Of a stretch of DNA of 13,636 bases, positions 5,545 through 12,553 are shown piece after piece. Under the pieces are notes generated by a model that did no database searches, had not been told where the DNA came from, and saw nothing but the letters and a program-made list of their open reading frames with translations. The stretch covers positions 1 through 13,636 of the forward strand of contig JACDBD010000273.1 of assembly GCA_013695115.1 (NCBI GenBank). Direction: 5' to 3'. Within the stretch, counting starts at the first letter, position 1; every line of letters begins with the position of its first letter. The translations under genes were made by a program, and so were the position numbers. The DNA is from Actinomycetota bacterium (GTDB lineage: Bacteria; Actinomycetota; Acidimicrobiia; IMCC26256; JACDBD01).

Positions 5545-7341
5545 TCAGGCGGCGTCGGCGGGCTCGATCGGCCCGTAGCGCACCAGCGGGTCGAACAGGT
5601 CGATGGCGGTGCGATCGTCGTCGAGGATGCCCCGCGCCCGCGGCGGCGCGAGCCGGCGGCGGGCGAAACGGCCGGCGACGACGGCCTTGCGGGCGTCACC
5701 GTCGCGCCCCATCGCCCACGCCGCCTCGTCGAGCAGCAGCGCGCCCTCGGCCAGGTCGGCCAGCAGGTGCGTGAACCGGCGGGCGTGCAGGAGCTGGAGG
5801 TCGGTGTCGGCCGTCTCCAGGTGGGCGATCGCCTGGCGGGCCTCGTCGAGCGTCGCCGCCACCGCGTCGACCGTCTCCGCCAGCACCTTCTCGCCGTTGG
5901 CGGCGTCGAGCGCGGCCTCGACCCGGGCGATGAGCGCGGTGTGGGCGTTGTCGTTGCGCATGGCCCGGCGCACATCGAGGCAGCAGATGTTCTCGGTGCC
6001 CTCCCAGATCGTGTGGCACTGCGCGTCGCGCAACTGCCGCGCCATCGGCCAGTCCTCCATGTACCCGTTGCCGCCGAACATCTCCAACGCTTGGCTGGCG
6101 GCGCCGATCGCCTCGCGCGTCGCCCGCACCTTCGCCAGCGGAACGAGGATGCGCCGCAGCAACCGGCCTTCGTCGTCGTCTCCGAACATCCCCCGGCTCG
6201 CAGACGCGCACTCGTATGTCAGGGCCATCCCAGCCTCGAGCTCGACCAGCAGGTCGACGAGGGTTTCGCGCACGAGCGGGTAGCGGTCGATGCGCTGGCC
6301 CCATTGCTCGCGATGGGCCGCGTAGATCGCGGCCTCGAGGAACGAGCGGCGGTGGATGCCCAGGCCCATCAGGGCGATGCCGAAGCGGCTGCCGTTGACC
6401 AACTCCATCATCCGGTTCAAGCCGCCCTTATGGGTCGGCTCGCTCGGCGACCGGGATACCCGGTCGCCGTCCTCCGGAGCGCTCGCCTCCCGTGCTCCGC
6501 TCGTGTCGCCCGCCAACCAGGCGCGCGCCCCGTCGAGCGTCACCTCCGCGGTTGGCACCGCCTTCGTCCCCAGCTTGGGCTTGAGCCGCTTGATCCGGAA
6601 GCCGTTGGTCGACCCGTCGAGCAGCACCCTCGGCACGATGAACGTCGCCAGCCCCCGCGTGCCCTCGGGCGCTCCTTCCGGCCGGGCAAGGACGATGAAG
6701 ACCTCGGCGTCGACGTTCGAGCAGAAGTGCTTGTCGCCGTAGAGCCGCCATTCGGCGCCGTCGGGCACCGCGCGCGTCGTGTTCGCCCCGACATCGCTCC
6801 CACCCTGGCGCTCGGTAAGGAACATTCCGCCTTCCCACGCCTCGTCGGGATCGAGGCTGGTGAGCCTGCGGAAGAACTCTTCGCGCACTGCGTCGGGGGC
6901 GTGGCGCTCGACGACGCTGGCCGCTCCGGCGGTCATCCCGAGGCCGCAGTAGATCGCGGTCTCGGCCTGGCACACGAGGTACGCCAGCGACGCAGTGACG
7001 ACCGCGGGGACGTCGCGACCCGCGTGCGCCGGCAGCCCGACGAAACCTGCCTTGACCAGATCGGCCTTGCTCTCGAGATAAGTCGGGTGGTGCACGATCT
7101 CGTCGACCTCGCGGCCCCACTGGTCGTAACGGGAGAGCACGGGCCCGTGCTTGTCGGTGATCTCGGCCCGCTCGGCGATAGGTCCCCCGACCAGCTCGCC
7201 GTAGCGGGCGACGTGGTCTTCCGCGAACGTCCGGTCGGCGGCTTCGGGCAGGTGACGGTCGAGCAGGAAGCGGAGGTTGGGATCGACCGCGTACCAGTCG
7301 AGGCCGATGGCCCCGTCGTGGACGGCGTAGTCGGGGAGCAC
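5545..7341 (-). CDS. Acyl-CoA dehydrogenase, AidB-like subfamily
   Basis: FAD-dependent alpha,beta-dehydrogenation of an acyl-CoA is the family reaction. In E. coli, AidB itself is linked to alkylation stress, so the physiological substrate is open. The protein has 598 residues from GTG 7341 (MLPDYAVHDGAIGLDWYAVD). This start was chosen because TACCCT lies 7 bases upstream; ATG 7374 would add 11 residues. Features: an N-terminal segment LSRYDQWGREVDEIVHHPTY resembling AidB; the flavin/substrate motif GGMFLTERQGGSDVGANTTR at about 170-188; KHFCSNVDAEVFIVLA; FRIKRLKPKLGTKAV; FGGNGYMEDW; and IWEGTENICCLDV with Glu447 at the catalytic-base position. A C-terminal helical extension follows. Anomaly: residues about 280-305, between the beta domain and the C-terminal helical domain, form an Arg/Ser/Pro/Glu-rich insertion. 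It is encoded by a perfect hairpin and is absent from AidB as I know it. The 166-residue gene follows in the same frame. Confidence 0.93.
   Translation of the reverse strand: MLPDYAVHDGAIGLDWYAVDPNLRFLLDRHLPEAADRTFAEDHVARYGELVGGPIAERAEITDKHGPVLSRYDQWGREVDEIVHHPTYLESKADLVKAGFVGLPAHAGRDVPAVVTASLAYLVCQAETAIYCGLGMTAGAASVVERHAPDAVREEFFRRLTSLDPDEAWEGGMFLTERQGGSDVGANTTRAVPDGAEWRLYGDKHFCSNVDAEVFIVLARPEGAPEGTRGLATFIVPRVLLDGSTNGFRIKRLKPKLGTKAVPTAEVTLDGARAWLAGDTSGAREASAPEDGDRVSRSPSEPTHKGGLNRMMELVNGSRFGIALMGLGIHRRSFLEAAIYAAHREQWGQRIDRYPLVRETLVDLLVELEAGMALTYECASASRGMFGDDDEGRLLRRILVPLAKVRATREAIGAASQALEMFGGNGYMEDWPMARQLRDAQCHTIWEGTENICCLDVRRAMRNDNAHTALIARVEAALDAANGEKVLAETVDAVAATLDEARQAIAHLETADTDLQLLHARRFTHLLADLAEGALLLDEAAWAMGRDGDARKAVVAGRFARRRLAPPRARGILDDDRTAIDLFDPLVRYGPIEPADAA
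6425..6505 (-). repeat. In-frame palindromic insertion inside the acyl-CoA dehydrogenase gene
   Basis: The arms are 6445-6455 (CGGCGACCGGG) and 6459-6469 (CCCGGTCGCCG), perfect 11-bp inverted repeats around ATA. They sit within about 78 bases that encode a low-complexity stretch (TSGAREASAPEDGDRVSR onward) where related dehydrogenases have only a short turn. Read on the minus strand, the segment ends GAGCGAGCCGACCCATAAGGG. A similar end occurs at 12602-12625. The net insertion is about 24 codons and keeps the frame. The hairpin is seen directly. Calling it a mobile or dispersed element is inference. Confidence 0.5.
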
Positions 7342-7348
7342 GACCCCG

Positions 7349-7354
7349 AGGGTA
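7349..7354 (-). promoter_or_regulatory. Candidate -10 box (TACCCT) for the acyl-CoA dehydrogenase
   Basis: On the minus strand TACCCT ends 7 bases before GTG 7341, the spacing of a leaderless start. On the plus strand TACCAT at 7369-7374 could similarly serve the divergent lipoprotein gene, leaving a leader of about 44 bases with a Shine-Dalgarno sequence. Confidence 0.35.
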
Positions 7355-7424
7355 CAGCCCTCCCCGCCTACCATCGGGCGCCGGAGCAGCCGGCGCCGGC
7401 CGAGCGCCAGACACGGAGGACGCA

Positions 7425-7910
7425 GTGCGCGCAACGCTCGCGGTGATGCTGGCGGCGCTGGCACTGACCGCGGCCGCGGGCTGCAGCGACGGGGATGGCG
7501 GCGGCGACGAGGAGGGCGCGTTGTCGGCGACCGAGTTCGCCCGGGAGGCCAACGCCCTCTGTCAGGAGGCCGCCGCCGACCGCCAGACCGTCCAGTCCGG
7601 CATCGACGAGGACGCACCCGGGCCCGAGCAGGCTGAGCTGTACGCCGAGATCCTCGACATCGACCAGAACCTGCTCGAAGACGTGGACGACCTGGTCCCG
7701 CCCGAGGCCGAACAGGACACCGTCGACCAGCTCCTCGACGCGTGGCGTGAGCGCATCGACCTCGAGGAGCAGGCCCGCGAGGCGATCGCCAACGACGATT
7801 CCGGCGAGCTCACCGCCATCGACGCGCAAGTCACCGAGATCGACGGGCGCGCCAACCCGATCGCGGGCGGGCTCCTGCTCAACGAATGCACCCGCGGCGA
7901 AGCGGTGTGA
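7425..7910 (+). CDS. Secreted lipoprotein A of a tandem paralogous pair
   Basis: The start is GTG 7425, four bases after a GGAGGA Shine-Dalgarno sequence (7415-7420). Residues 1-19 are a lipoprotein signal with a relaxed lipobox (TAAAGC), so Cys20 should be lipidated and the protein anchored outside the membrane. A Gly/Asp/Glu linker follows, then an acidic, mostly helical domain of about 125 residues. Cys46 (ANALC) and Cys155 (LLNEC) bracket that domain and could form a disulfide. Between them lies DDLVPPEAEQDTVDQLLDAW, which aligns with the equivalent segment of the next gene. Proteins of this general pattern are common in Actinobacteria, but I know no assigned function. The stop overlaps the start of its paralogue by four bases (GTGA), so the two are co-translated. 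Confidence 0.85.
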   Translation: MRATLAVMLAALALTAAAGCSDGDGGGDEEGALSATEFAREANALCQEAAADRQTVQSGIDEDAPGPEQAELYAEILDIDQNLLEDVDDLVPPEAEQDTVDQLLDAWRERIDLEEQAREAIANDDSGELTAIDAQVTEIDGRANPIAGGLLLNECTRGEAV

Positions 7911-8386
7911 CGGCCCGCGGTGCGGCCGCCGCGATCACCATCGCATCTCTCGCGGTCGCGTTGGCCGGGTGCGACGACTCCAGGAGCGGCGGCGGGCGGC
8001 TGTCGAAGGACGGGTACATCGGCCGGGCCAGCGACATCTGCGCCGCCAGCAAGGCCGAGGCGAGCCAGATCGCGGCGCCGAGCCTGGCCGACCCGATCGC
8101 AGTCGAGCAGGCGGTGGCGCAGGCGGTGGCGATCCAGCGGCGCGCCTTTCGGAAGCTGCGCGAGCTCGAACCGCCCGCACGGGACGAACCGGCCGTCGAG
8201 CAGTGGCTGGAGTCGGTGGGCGGTGCGGTGAAGCAGATGGCGGCGGTGCGCCGGGGGCTCGCCGCCGGCGACCGCCGGGCGATCACGGCGGCGACCGAGA
8301 AGGGCGCGGCGTTCACGTCCGACGCCGAGGACTTCGCCGACGCCTACGGGATCGAGGAGTGCTCGACCTCGAACGAGACGCAGTAG
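7907..8386 (+). CDS. Secreted lipoprotein B of a tandem paralogous pair
   Basis: The start is taken as GTG 7907, which overlaps the stop of lipoprotein A as GTGA, a translational-coupling arrangement. ATG 7886 would add seven residues to the signal peptide. The lipobox VALAGC is canonical and gives lipidated Cys22 in a 159-residue precursor. The mature domain mirrors lipoprotein A: RLSKDGYIGRASDIC with Cys45, RELEPPARDEPAVEQWLESV in the middle, a helix with AAGDRRAITAATEK, and GIEEC with Cys152 near the end. Spacing of the three cysteines (22/45/152) closely matches that of A (20/46/155), although other identity is low. No catalytic motif is visible, so a structural or ligand-binding role outside the membrane is most likely. 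The acyltransferase gene starts 32 bases later from its own candidate promoter. Confidence 0.85.
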   Translation: MTARGAAAAITIASLAVALAGCDDSRSGGGRLSKDGYIGRASDICAASKAEASQIAAPSLADPIAVEQAVAQAVAIQRRAFRKLRELEPPARDEPAVEQWLESVGGAVKQMAAVRRGLAAGDRRAITAATEKGAAFTSDAEDFADAYGIEECSTSNETQ

Positions 8387-8406
8387 CGCCCTCCGCGGGC
8401 CGCCCG

Positions 8407-8412
8407 TAGCAT
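8407..8412 (+). promoter_or_regulatory. Candidate -10 box (TAGCAT) for the WS/DGAT gene
   Basis: TAGCAT ends exactly 6 bases before GTG 8419 and there is no Shine-Dalgarno sequence, which fits a leaderless transcript. No clear -35 hexamer is present at 17 bases. Confidence 0.45.
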
Positions 8413-8418
8413 TCCACC

Positions 8419-9831
8419 GTGAGCGAATACGACCGCCTCACGGCCCAGGACTCCAGCTTCCTCCACCTCGAGCGGCTCGAGACGCCCATGCACGTCGGGG
8501 GCCTCAGCGTGTTCGAGGGCGCACCGTTCTGCGACGACGACGGCCGATTCCGGCTCGCCGACGTGCGCGAGCTGGTCGAGTCCCGCCTCCATCTCGTGCC
8601 CCGATTCCGCAAGCGGCTCATGCACGTGCCGGGCGAGCTGGGCCGGCCCATCTGGGTCGACGACGACCGCTTCGACATCTCGTACCACGTGCGGCTCACG
8701 GCCCTACCCGCGCCCGGCACCCGCCAGCAGCTGCTCACCCTGACCGAGCGGGTGCAGGCGGGGATGCTCGACCGCAGCCGCCCGCTGTGGGAGTTGTGGT
8801 TCGTCGAGGGACTCGAGGACGGCAACGTCGCCCTCATTCAGAAGACGCACCACGCCCTCGTCGACGGTGTCTCGGCGGTCGACGTCGCCACCGTCCTGCT
8901 CGACTTCAGCCCCGAGCCCACTCTGCTCGACGCCCCGCCATGGACACCCCAGCCCGCGCCGTCGCCCGAGCAGCTCCTCGTCGACTCGATAGTCGAACGC
9001 GTGACCGAACCGGCCGAGATCGTTCGGGGTTTCCGACGGGTCCTGCGCGGCCCGCGCCACGCCCTCGAGCGGGCGTCGCAGCTGGCGCGCTCGGTGGCCA
9101 CATTCGTCGACCGCAGCGCGCTCGCGCCCCGCACGTCCCTCAACCGTCGCGTCGGACGCAACCGCCGCCTCGAGCCGGTGCGGGTCTCGCTCGACGAGGT
9201 CAAGACGATCCGCCAGCGGCTCGGTGGGACCGTCAACGACGTCATCCTCGCCGGTGTCGCCGGCGGGCTCGCCCGCCTCCTGGAGAGCCGCGACGAGCTC
9301 GAACCCGGGCTCACGCTCAAAGTGATGTGCCCGGTCTCCGTGCGCGACGAATCGGAGCAGATGCAGCTGGGAAACCGGGTCTCGGCGATGTTCGTGCCCC
9401 TCGCGGTGGGAGAGCCCGACCCGGTGAAGCGCCTCGAGGCGGCGCGTGCCGCCACCGCCGACCTCAAAGAGCGCGAGCAGGCAGTGGGCGCCGCCTTCCT
9501 CTCCGACCTCTCGGAGTACGCCGCACCGACGCTGCTGGGTCTGGCGGCCCGCCTTGCCCACCGCCAACCGTTCTTCAACCTGGTCGTCACGAACGTGCCT
9601 GGCCCGCAGACGCCGCTCTACTGCATGGGCGGCCGCATGCTCGAGGCCTACCCGATCGTGCCGCTCACCCAGAACACCGGCGTCGTGGTCGGGATCCTCT
9701 CGTACTGCGGCCAGCTGCACCTGGGCCTGTTCGCCGACCGCGACACGTTCGCCGATCTGGGCGTGCTCGCGGCCGGGATTGAGGACGCGTTCGCCGAGCT
9801 GACCAAGCTCGCGTCCGATCGCGAGAGCTGA
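8419..9831 (+). CDS. WS/DGAT family acyltransferase (wax ester / triacylglycerol synthase type)
   Basis: Family members transfer an acyl group from acyl-CoA to a fatty alcohol or diacylglycerol, making wax ester or triacylglycerol storage lipid at the membrane or lipid-body surface. The protein has 470 residues from GTG 8419, the usual family length. The N-terminus (LTAQDSSFLHLERLETPMHV) is typical. The catalytic HHxxxDG motif is His144-His145-Ala-Leu-Val-Asp149-Gly150 within QKTHHALVDGVS. The C-terminal domain has GGTVNDVILAGVAGGLARLL, then VTNVPGPQTPLYCMGGRM, and the GVVVGILSYCGQLHLGLFAD segment. Two lipoprotein genes lie upstream and an amidase lies 18 bases downstream, probably on the same transcript. 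Together with the nearby acyl-CoA dehydrogenase this suggests a lipid-handling neighbourhood. Acyl-acceptor preference cannot be told from sequence, and some actinobacterial paralogues have weak activity. Confidence 0.95.
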   Translation: MSEYDRLTAQDSSFLHLERLETPMHVGGLSVFEGAPFCDDDGRFRLADVRELVESRLHLVPRFRKRLMHVPGELGRPIWVDDDRFDISYHVRLTALPAPGTRQQLLTLTERVQAGMLDRSRPLWELWFVEGLEDGNVALIQKTHHALVDGVSAVDVATVLLDFSPEPTLLDAPPWTPQPAPSPEQLLVDSIVERVTEPAEIVRGFRRVLRGPRHALERASQLARSVATFVDRSALAPRTSLNRRVGRNRRLEPVRVSLDEVKTIRQRLGGTVNDVILAGVAGGLARLLESRDELEPGLTLKVMCPVSVRDESEQMQLGNRVSAMFVPLAVGEPDPVKRLEAARAATADLKEREQAVGAAFLSDLSEYAAPTLLGLAARLAHRQPFFNLVVTNVPGPQTPLYCMGGRMLEAYPIVPLTQNTGVVVGILSYCGQLHLGLFADRDTFADLGVLAAGIEDAFAELTKLASDRES

Positions 9832-9849
9832 ACACCGACAAGGGGGCCG

Positions 9850-11283
9850 GTGGCGCAAGAGGTGTGGGCACGCGACGCGTGGGAGCTGGCCGACGAAGTG
9901 CGCGCCGGTGAGCAGTCCGCTGCCGAGCTGCTCGACGTATCACTGGCGCGGATCGAGAAGCTCGACCCGACGCTCAACGCCATCTGCCATCTCGACGCCG
10001 ACGTCTCCCGCGCTCGCGCCGACGAGATCGACGCGCAGGTCGCGGCGGGCGAGGACCCGGGCCCGTTCGCCGGCATCCCCATGGGCGTGAAGGAGCTCGC
10101 CGAGGTCGTGGGCTGGCCGTCCACCCACGCGTCGGTCCCATACAAGGACGCGGTGTCCGACTTCGACTGCACCGAGGTTGCCCGGCTGCGCGAAGCCGGC
10201 GCGGTGATCACCGCCCAGACGACGTCGCCCGAGCACGGCACGGTCAGCTTCACGAGCACGCCGCTGCACGGTGTCACCCGTAACCCCTGGAACCCCGAGC
10301 GCACCCCCGGCGGCTCGTCGGGCGGCTCGGCGGCGGCGGTCGCGTCGGCGATGTTCCCGGCGTGCACCGGCAGCGACGGGGGCGGCTCCATCCGCATCCC
10401 GTGCTCGTACAGCGGGTTGTTCGGGATGAAGACGACGTTCGGCCTGCTCGGCGGAGGGCCGGGCCATCCCGACTACCCGTCGCTCACGTCGGTCCACGGC
10501 CCGATGGTGCGGTCGGTGCGCGACGCCGCCCGCTACGTCGACGCGTGCGCGGGCCCGACGCTGACCGACTTCATGTCGCTGCCCAAGCCCCCGGTCCCGT
10601 TCGAGGAGCTGCTGACGACGGGGGAGGCGGTGGAGCGGCTGCGGGGCAAGCGCGCCGCCTGGACCGCGACCCTCGGTCATGCGGTCACCGATCCCGAGGT
10701 GGAGAAGCGCGCCCACGAGGCCGCGCTCGCGCTCGTCGACCTCGCCGGGCTCGAGCTGCTCGACATCCCCGTCGAGCTGCCCAAGCCGGGAATGTCGTGG
10801 GGAATCCTGTCGTCGCTGGGCACCGCCGCCTGGCACCTCGACGACGTGCGTGACCACTTCGACGACCTGACCGAAGTGCACCGGGCGGGCATGGAGATGA
10901 TGGAGCACCTGCGCGGCAGCGGTGTGTTCAAGGCCATCCGGCGCCGCCACGAGCTCATGACCGCGATCGCCGAGGTGTGGTCGCAGGTCGACGTGCTCCT
11001 CACGCCGACCACCGCGACCCCCGCGTTCGAGGCCGAGGGCGTCTTCGCCGCCGAGGTCGCCGGGCGCGAAGTGAACCTGATGGGCCTGTCGGCCGCGTTC
11101 ACCGCGCCGTTCAACATGAGCGGCCAGCCCGCCGCCAGCATCCCCTGTGGCTTGGTCGACGGGCTGCCGGTCGCGCTCCAGGTCGTGGCCCGCCGCCACG
11201 AGGACGAGCTGTGCATCGCCGCGGGCGCGCTCCTTGAGGAGGCGCGCCCCTGGCCCAAGCTCGCGCCACTCGCGTACGAGTAA
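9850..11283 (+). CDS. Amidase-signature family hydrolase
   Basis: Hydrolyses a carboxamide bond using the Ser-cisSer-Lys triad of the amidase-signature family. The protein has 477 residues from GTG 9850, with a purine-rich AAGGGGG Shine-Dalgarno sequence just upstream. Triad residues: Lys81 in GIPMGVKELAEVVG, cis-Ser156 in TPGGSSGGSAAAVA, and nucleophile Ser180 in GSDGGGSIRIPCSYSGLFG. Spacings of 75 and 24 residues are the same as in GatA. It is not called GatA because gatB and gatC are absent here and the substrate-binding half differs (a long stretch with WGILSSLGTAAWHLDDVRDH). Candidate substrates include fatty-acid amides, nitrile-derived amides or cyclic amides, and the sequence does not choose between them. 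It is cytoplasmic, with no signal peptide. It lies 18 bases after the WS/DGAT gene, so co-transcription is likely. The next gene has its own operator and promoter. Confidence 0.93.
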   Translation: MAQEVWARDAWELADEVRAGEQSAAELLDVSLARIEKLDPTLNAICHLDADVSRARADEIDAQVAAGEDPGPFAGIPMGVKELAEVVGWPSTHASVPYKDAVSDFDCTEVARLREAGAVITAQTTSPEHGTVSFTSTPLHGVTRNPWNPERTPGGSSGGSAAAVASAMFPACTGSDGGGSIRIPCSYSGLFGMKTTFGLLGGGPGHPDYPSLTSVHGPMVRSVRDAARYVDACAGPTLTDFMSLPKPPVPFEELLTTGEAVERLRGKRAAWTATLGHAVTDPEVEKRAHEAALALVDLAGLELLDIPVELPKPGMSWGILSSLGTAAWHLDDVRDHFDDLTEVHRAGMEMMEHLRGSGVFKAIRRRHELMTAIAEVWSQVDVLLTPTTATPAFEAEGVFAAEVAGREVNLMGLSAAFTAPFNMSGQPAASIPCGLVDGLPVALQVVARRHEDELCIAAGALLEEARPWPKLAPLAYE

Positions 11284-11302
11284 CTCGCCGGCACCGGACG
11301 GG

Positions 11303-11320
11303 CTTGACCAGGTGGTCAAG
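11303..11320 (+). promoter_or_regulatory. Perfect palindromic operator upstream of the MBL-fold hydrolase
   Basis: CTTGACCA-GG-TGGTCAAG has two perfect 8-base arms around GG. It directly abuts the TAGAGT box at 11321, so a bound dimeric repressor would block RNA polymerase. The size and tight spacing resemble TetR-type operators. No regulator gene is in the window. TTGACC inside the left arm resembles a -35 element but lies only 11 bases from the -10 box. Confidence 0.65.
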
Positions 11321-11326
11321 TAGAGT
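11321..11326 (+). promoter_or_regulatory. -10 box (TAGAGT) for the MBL-fold hydrolase
   Basis: TAGAGT ends 6 bases before GTG 11333 with no Shine-Dalgarno sequence, the same leaderless layout seen at other starts in the window. Its position right next to the palindrome strengthens the call. Confidence 0.5.
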
Positions 11327-11332
11327 CGCCTG

Positions 11333-12535
11333 GTGACCGATGTGGCGCGCCCCCCGCGCCAGAAGAAGCAGGAGCAGGAGCCGGCGTCGGAGGAGATCAC
11401 CGAGGTCGCGCCGGGCATCCTGCGCATGCAGCTCCCGATCTGGATGCCGGGACTCGGGCACGTGAACATGTACGGCCTGCTCGACGACCGCGGTCTGGCG
11501 GTGGTCGACCCCGGGCTTCCCGGTCCCGCGTCGTGGAAGGCGGTCAAGACGCGGCTTCGCGCCGCCGGCTTCAAATTGCGCGACGTCCACACCGTGGTCG
11601 TCACGCATTCGCACCCCGACCATTTCGGCGGTGCTGGGCGCATCAAGCGCGAGGCCGGCGCCGAGCTGATCGCCCACCGGGCGTTCACGACCTGGTCCCT
11701 CGACCGCAGGACCCGCCGCGAGGAGAGGGCGCGGTCGCGCGACGAAGCGGAGCGCATCGAGCGCGAGGCCGCGGCCGCCGCGCAGGCGTTCGACGTGAAC
11801 CCCGACGAAATCCCGACCGTCGCCGAGGTGGAGGCGTCGGAGCGCTTCGACGACCCCCTGCGCGACGACCCGACCACCGAGGCCCAGCGCCGTTCGGTGC
11901 CGTGGGGCGGCGAGACCCCGTGGGGCGGCAGCAAGCACCCGATGCCGCCACTGCGGCGTCGCCTCATGATCCGGGCGCTGCGCATGCTGTTCTCGCCACC
12001 CGATCCCAGCCGACGGGTAATGCACGGCGAGCCCGTCATGCTCGCGGGGCGGGAGTGGACCGCCCTGCACACCCCCGGCCACACGCTCGACCACCTGTGC
12101 CTGTACGACGCCGATCAAGGCATCCTGCTCTCCGGCGACCACGTGCTGCCGGCGATCACCCCGCACGTCTCGGGTGTGGGCAACGGCGCCGACGCGCTCA
12201 AGAGCTACATCGCCACCCTCGACCTGGTCGCCGAACTCCCCGGCGTCCGCCTCGGACTGCCCGCGCACGGTCATCCATTCGACGACGTTCCCGGCCGGGT
12301 CGACGCCATCAAGCGCCATCACGCGGAGCGCATGCATCTGCTCCAGAGCGTGTCGGGCGCGGTCGGCCCGGCCACGGTGCAGCAGCTGGCGCGCGAGATC
12401 TTTCCGAAGAAGCACTGGGGTGTGATGGCCGAGAGCGAGACGTTCGCCCACCTCGAGCACATGGTGCTCGCCCGCGAGGCGGAGCGCCGCGAGGACCGCG
12501 GCCGCCTCCTGTACTCGGTCGCCCCGCCCGCGTAG
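11333..12535 (+). CDS. MBL-fold metallo-hydrolase with C-terminal winged-helix domain
   Basis: A metallo-beta-lactamase-fold hydrolase, probably binding two zinc ions. Relatives include glyoxalase II-like thioesterases and LACTB2-like enzymes, and the substrate is unknown. The protein has 400 residues from GTG 11333, placed 6 bases after TAGAGT. Metal ligands: His92, His94, Asp96 and His97 in THSHPDH; His250 in HTPGHTLDH; Asp269 in LSGDH; and His312 or His314 in PAHGHPF. The C-terminal 80 residues (SGAVGPATVQQLAREIF and onward) look like the winged-helix domain that follows the fold in LACTB2-like proteins. Anomaly: about 150 residues separate the first motif from His246/His250, longer than usual. 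The extra part is highly charged (RRTRREERARSRDEAERIER) and includes a tandem PWGG repeat. It has its own operator-controlled promoter 20-50 bases after the amidase gene. It is cytoplasmic, with no signal peptide. Confidence 0.93.
   Translation: MTDVARPPRQKKQEQEPASEEITEVAPGILRMQLPIWMPGLGHVNMYGLLDDRGLAVVDPGLPGPASWKAVKTRLRAAGFKLRDVHTVVVTHSHPDHFGGAGRIKREAGAELIAHRAFTTWSLDRRTRREERARSRDEAERIEREAAAAAQAFDVNPDEIPTVAEVEASERFDDPLRDDPTTEAQRRSVPWGGETPWGGSKHPMPPLRRRLMIRALRMLFSPPDPSRRVMHGEPVMLAGREWTALHTPGHTLDHLCLYDADQGILLSGDHVLPAITPHVSGVGNGADALKSYIATLDLVAELPGVRLGLPAHGHPFDDVPGRVDAIKRHHAERMHLLQSVSGAVGPATVQQLAREIFPKKHWGVMAESETFAHLEHMVLAREAERREDRGRLLYSVAPPA
11900..11929 (+). repeat. 12-base direct repeat, 18-base period, in the MBL gene
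   Basis: CCGTGGGGCGGC occurs at 11900-11911 and 11918-11929, encoding PWGGET then PWGGSK (residues 190-201). The exact 12-base identity with a six-codon period indicates a recent local duplication within the charged insertion of the enzyme. Confidence 0.75.
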
Positions 12536-12541
12536 CGGGCC

Positions 12542-12547
12542 TATCGT
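12542..12547 (+). promoter_or_regulatory. Candidate -10 box (TATCGT) upstream of the M20 peptidase region
   Basis: TATCGT lies 6 bases before ATG 12554, matching the leaderless spacing seen at other genes here. It would start transcription of a short ORF that overlaps the M20 gene. Confidence 0.35.
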
Positions 12548-12553
12548 GCGCGT

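Noticed and set aside
7389..7400. Palindrome GCCGGCGCCGGC between divergent genes as an operator
   Set aside because: Made only of G and C in a very GC-rich region, so chance occurrence is likely; its position does not fit either candidate -10 box well.
5116..7446. Very long plus-strand open frame opposite the acyl-CoA dehydrogenase
   Set aside because: It is Arg/Gly/Ala/Pro-rich with no recognisable motif and lies antisense to a well-supported enzyme. In DNA this GC-rich, long antisense frames are expected.
7342..7617. N-terminal extension of the acyl-CoA dehydrogenase frame up to 7617
   Set aside because: It is Arg/Pro-rich, lies antisense to the lipoprotein A coding region, and the family domain starts near 7341.
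9850..11283. Calling the amidase GatA of the tRNA amidotransferase
   Set aside because: Triad spacing is the same as in GatA, but gatB and gatC are not adjacent and the second half does not look like GatA.
9940..12084. Minus-strand open frame of over 700 codons opposite the amidase and MBL genes
   Set aside because: It crosses two good genes on the other strand and has no family motif; it is a composition artefact.
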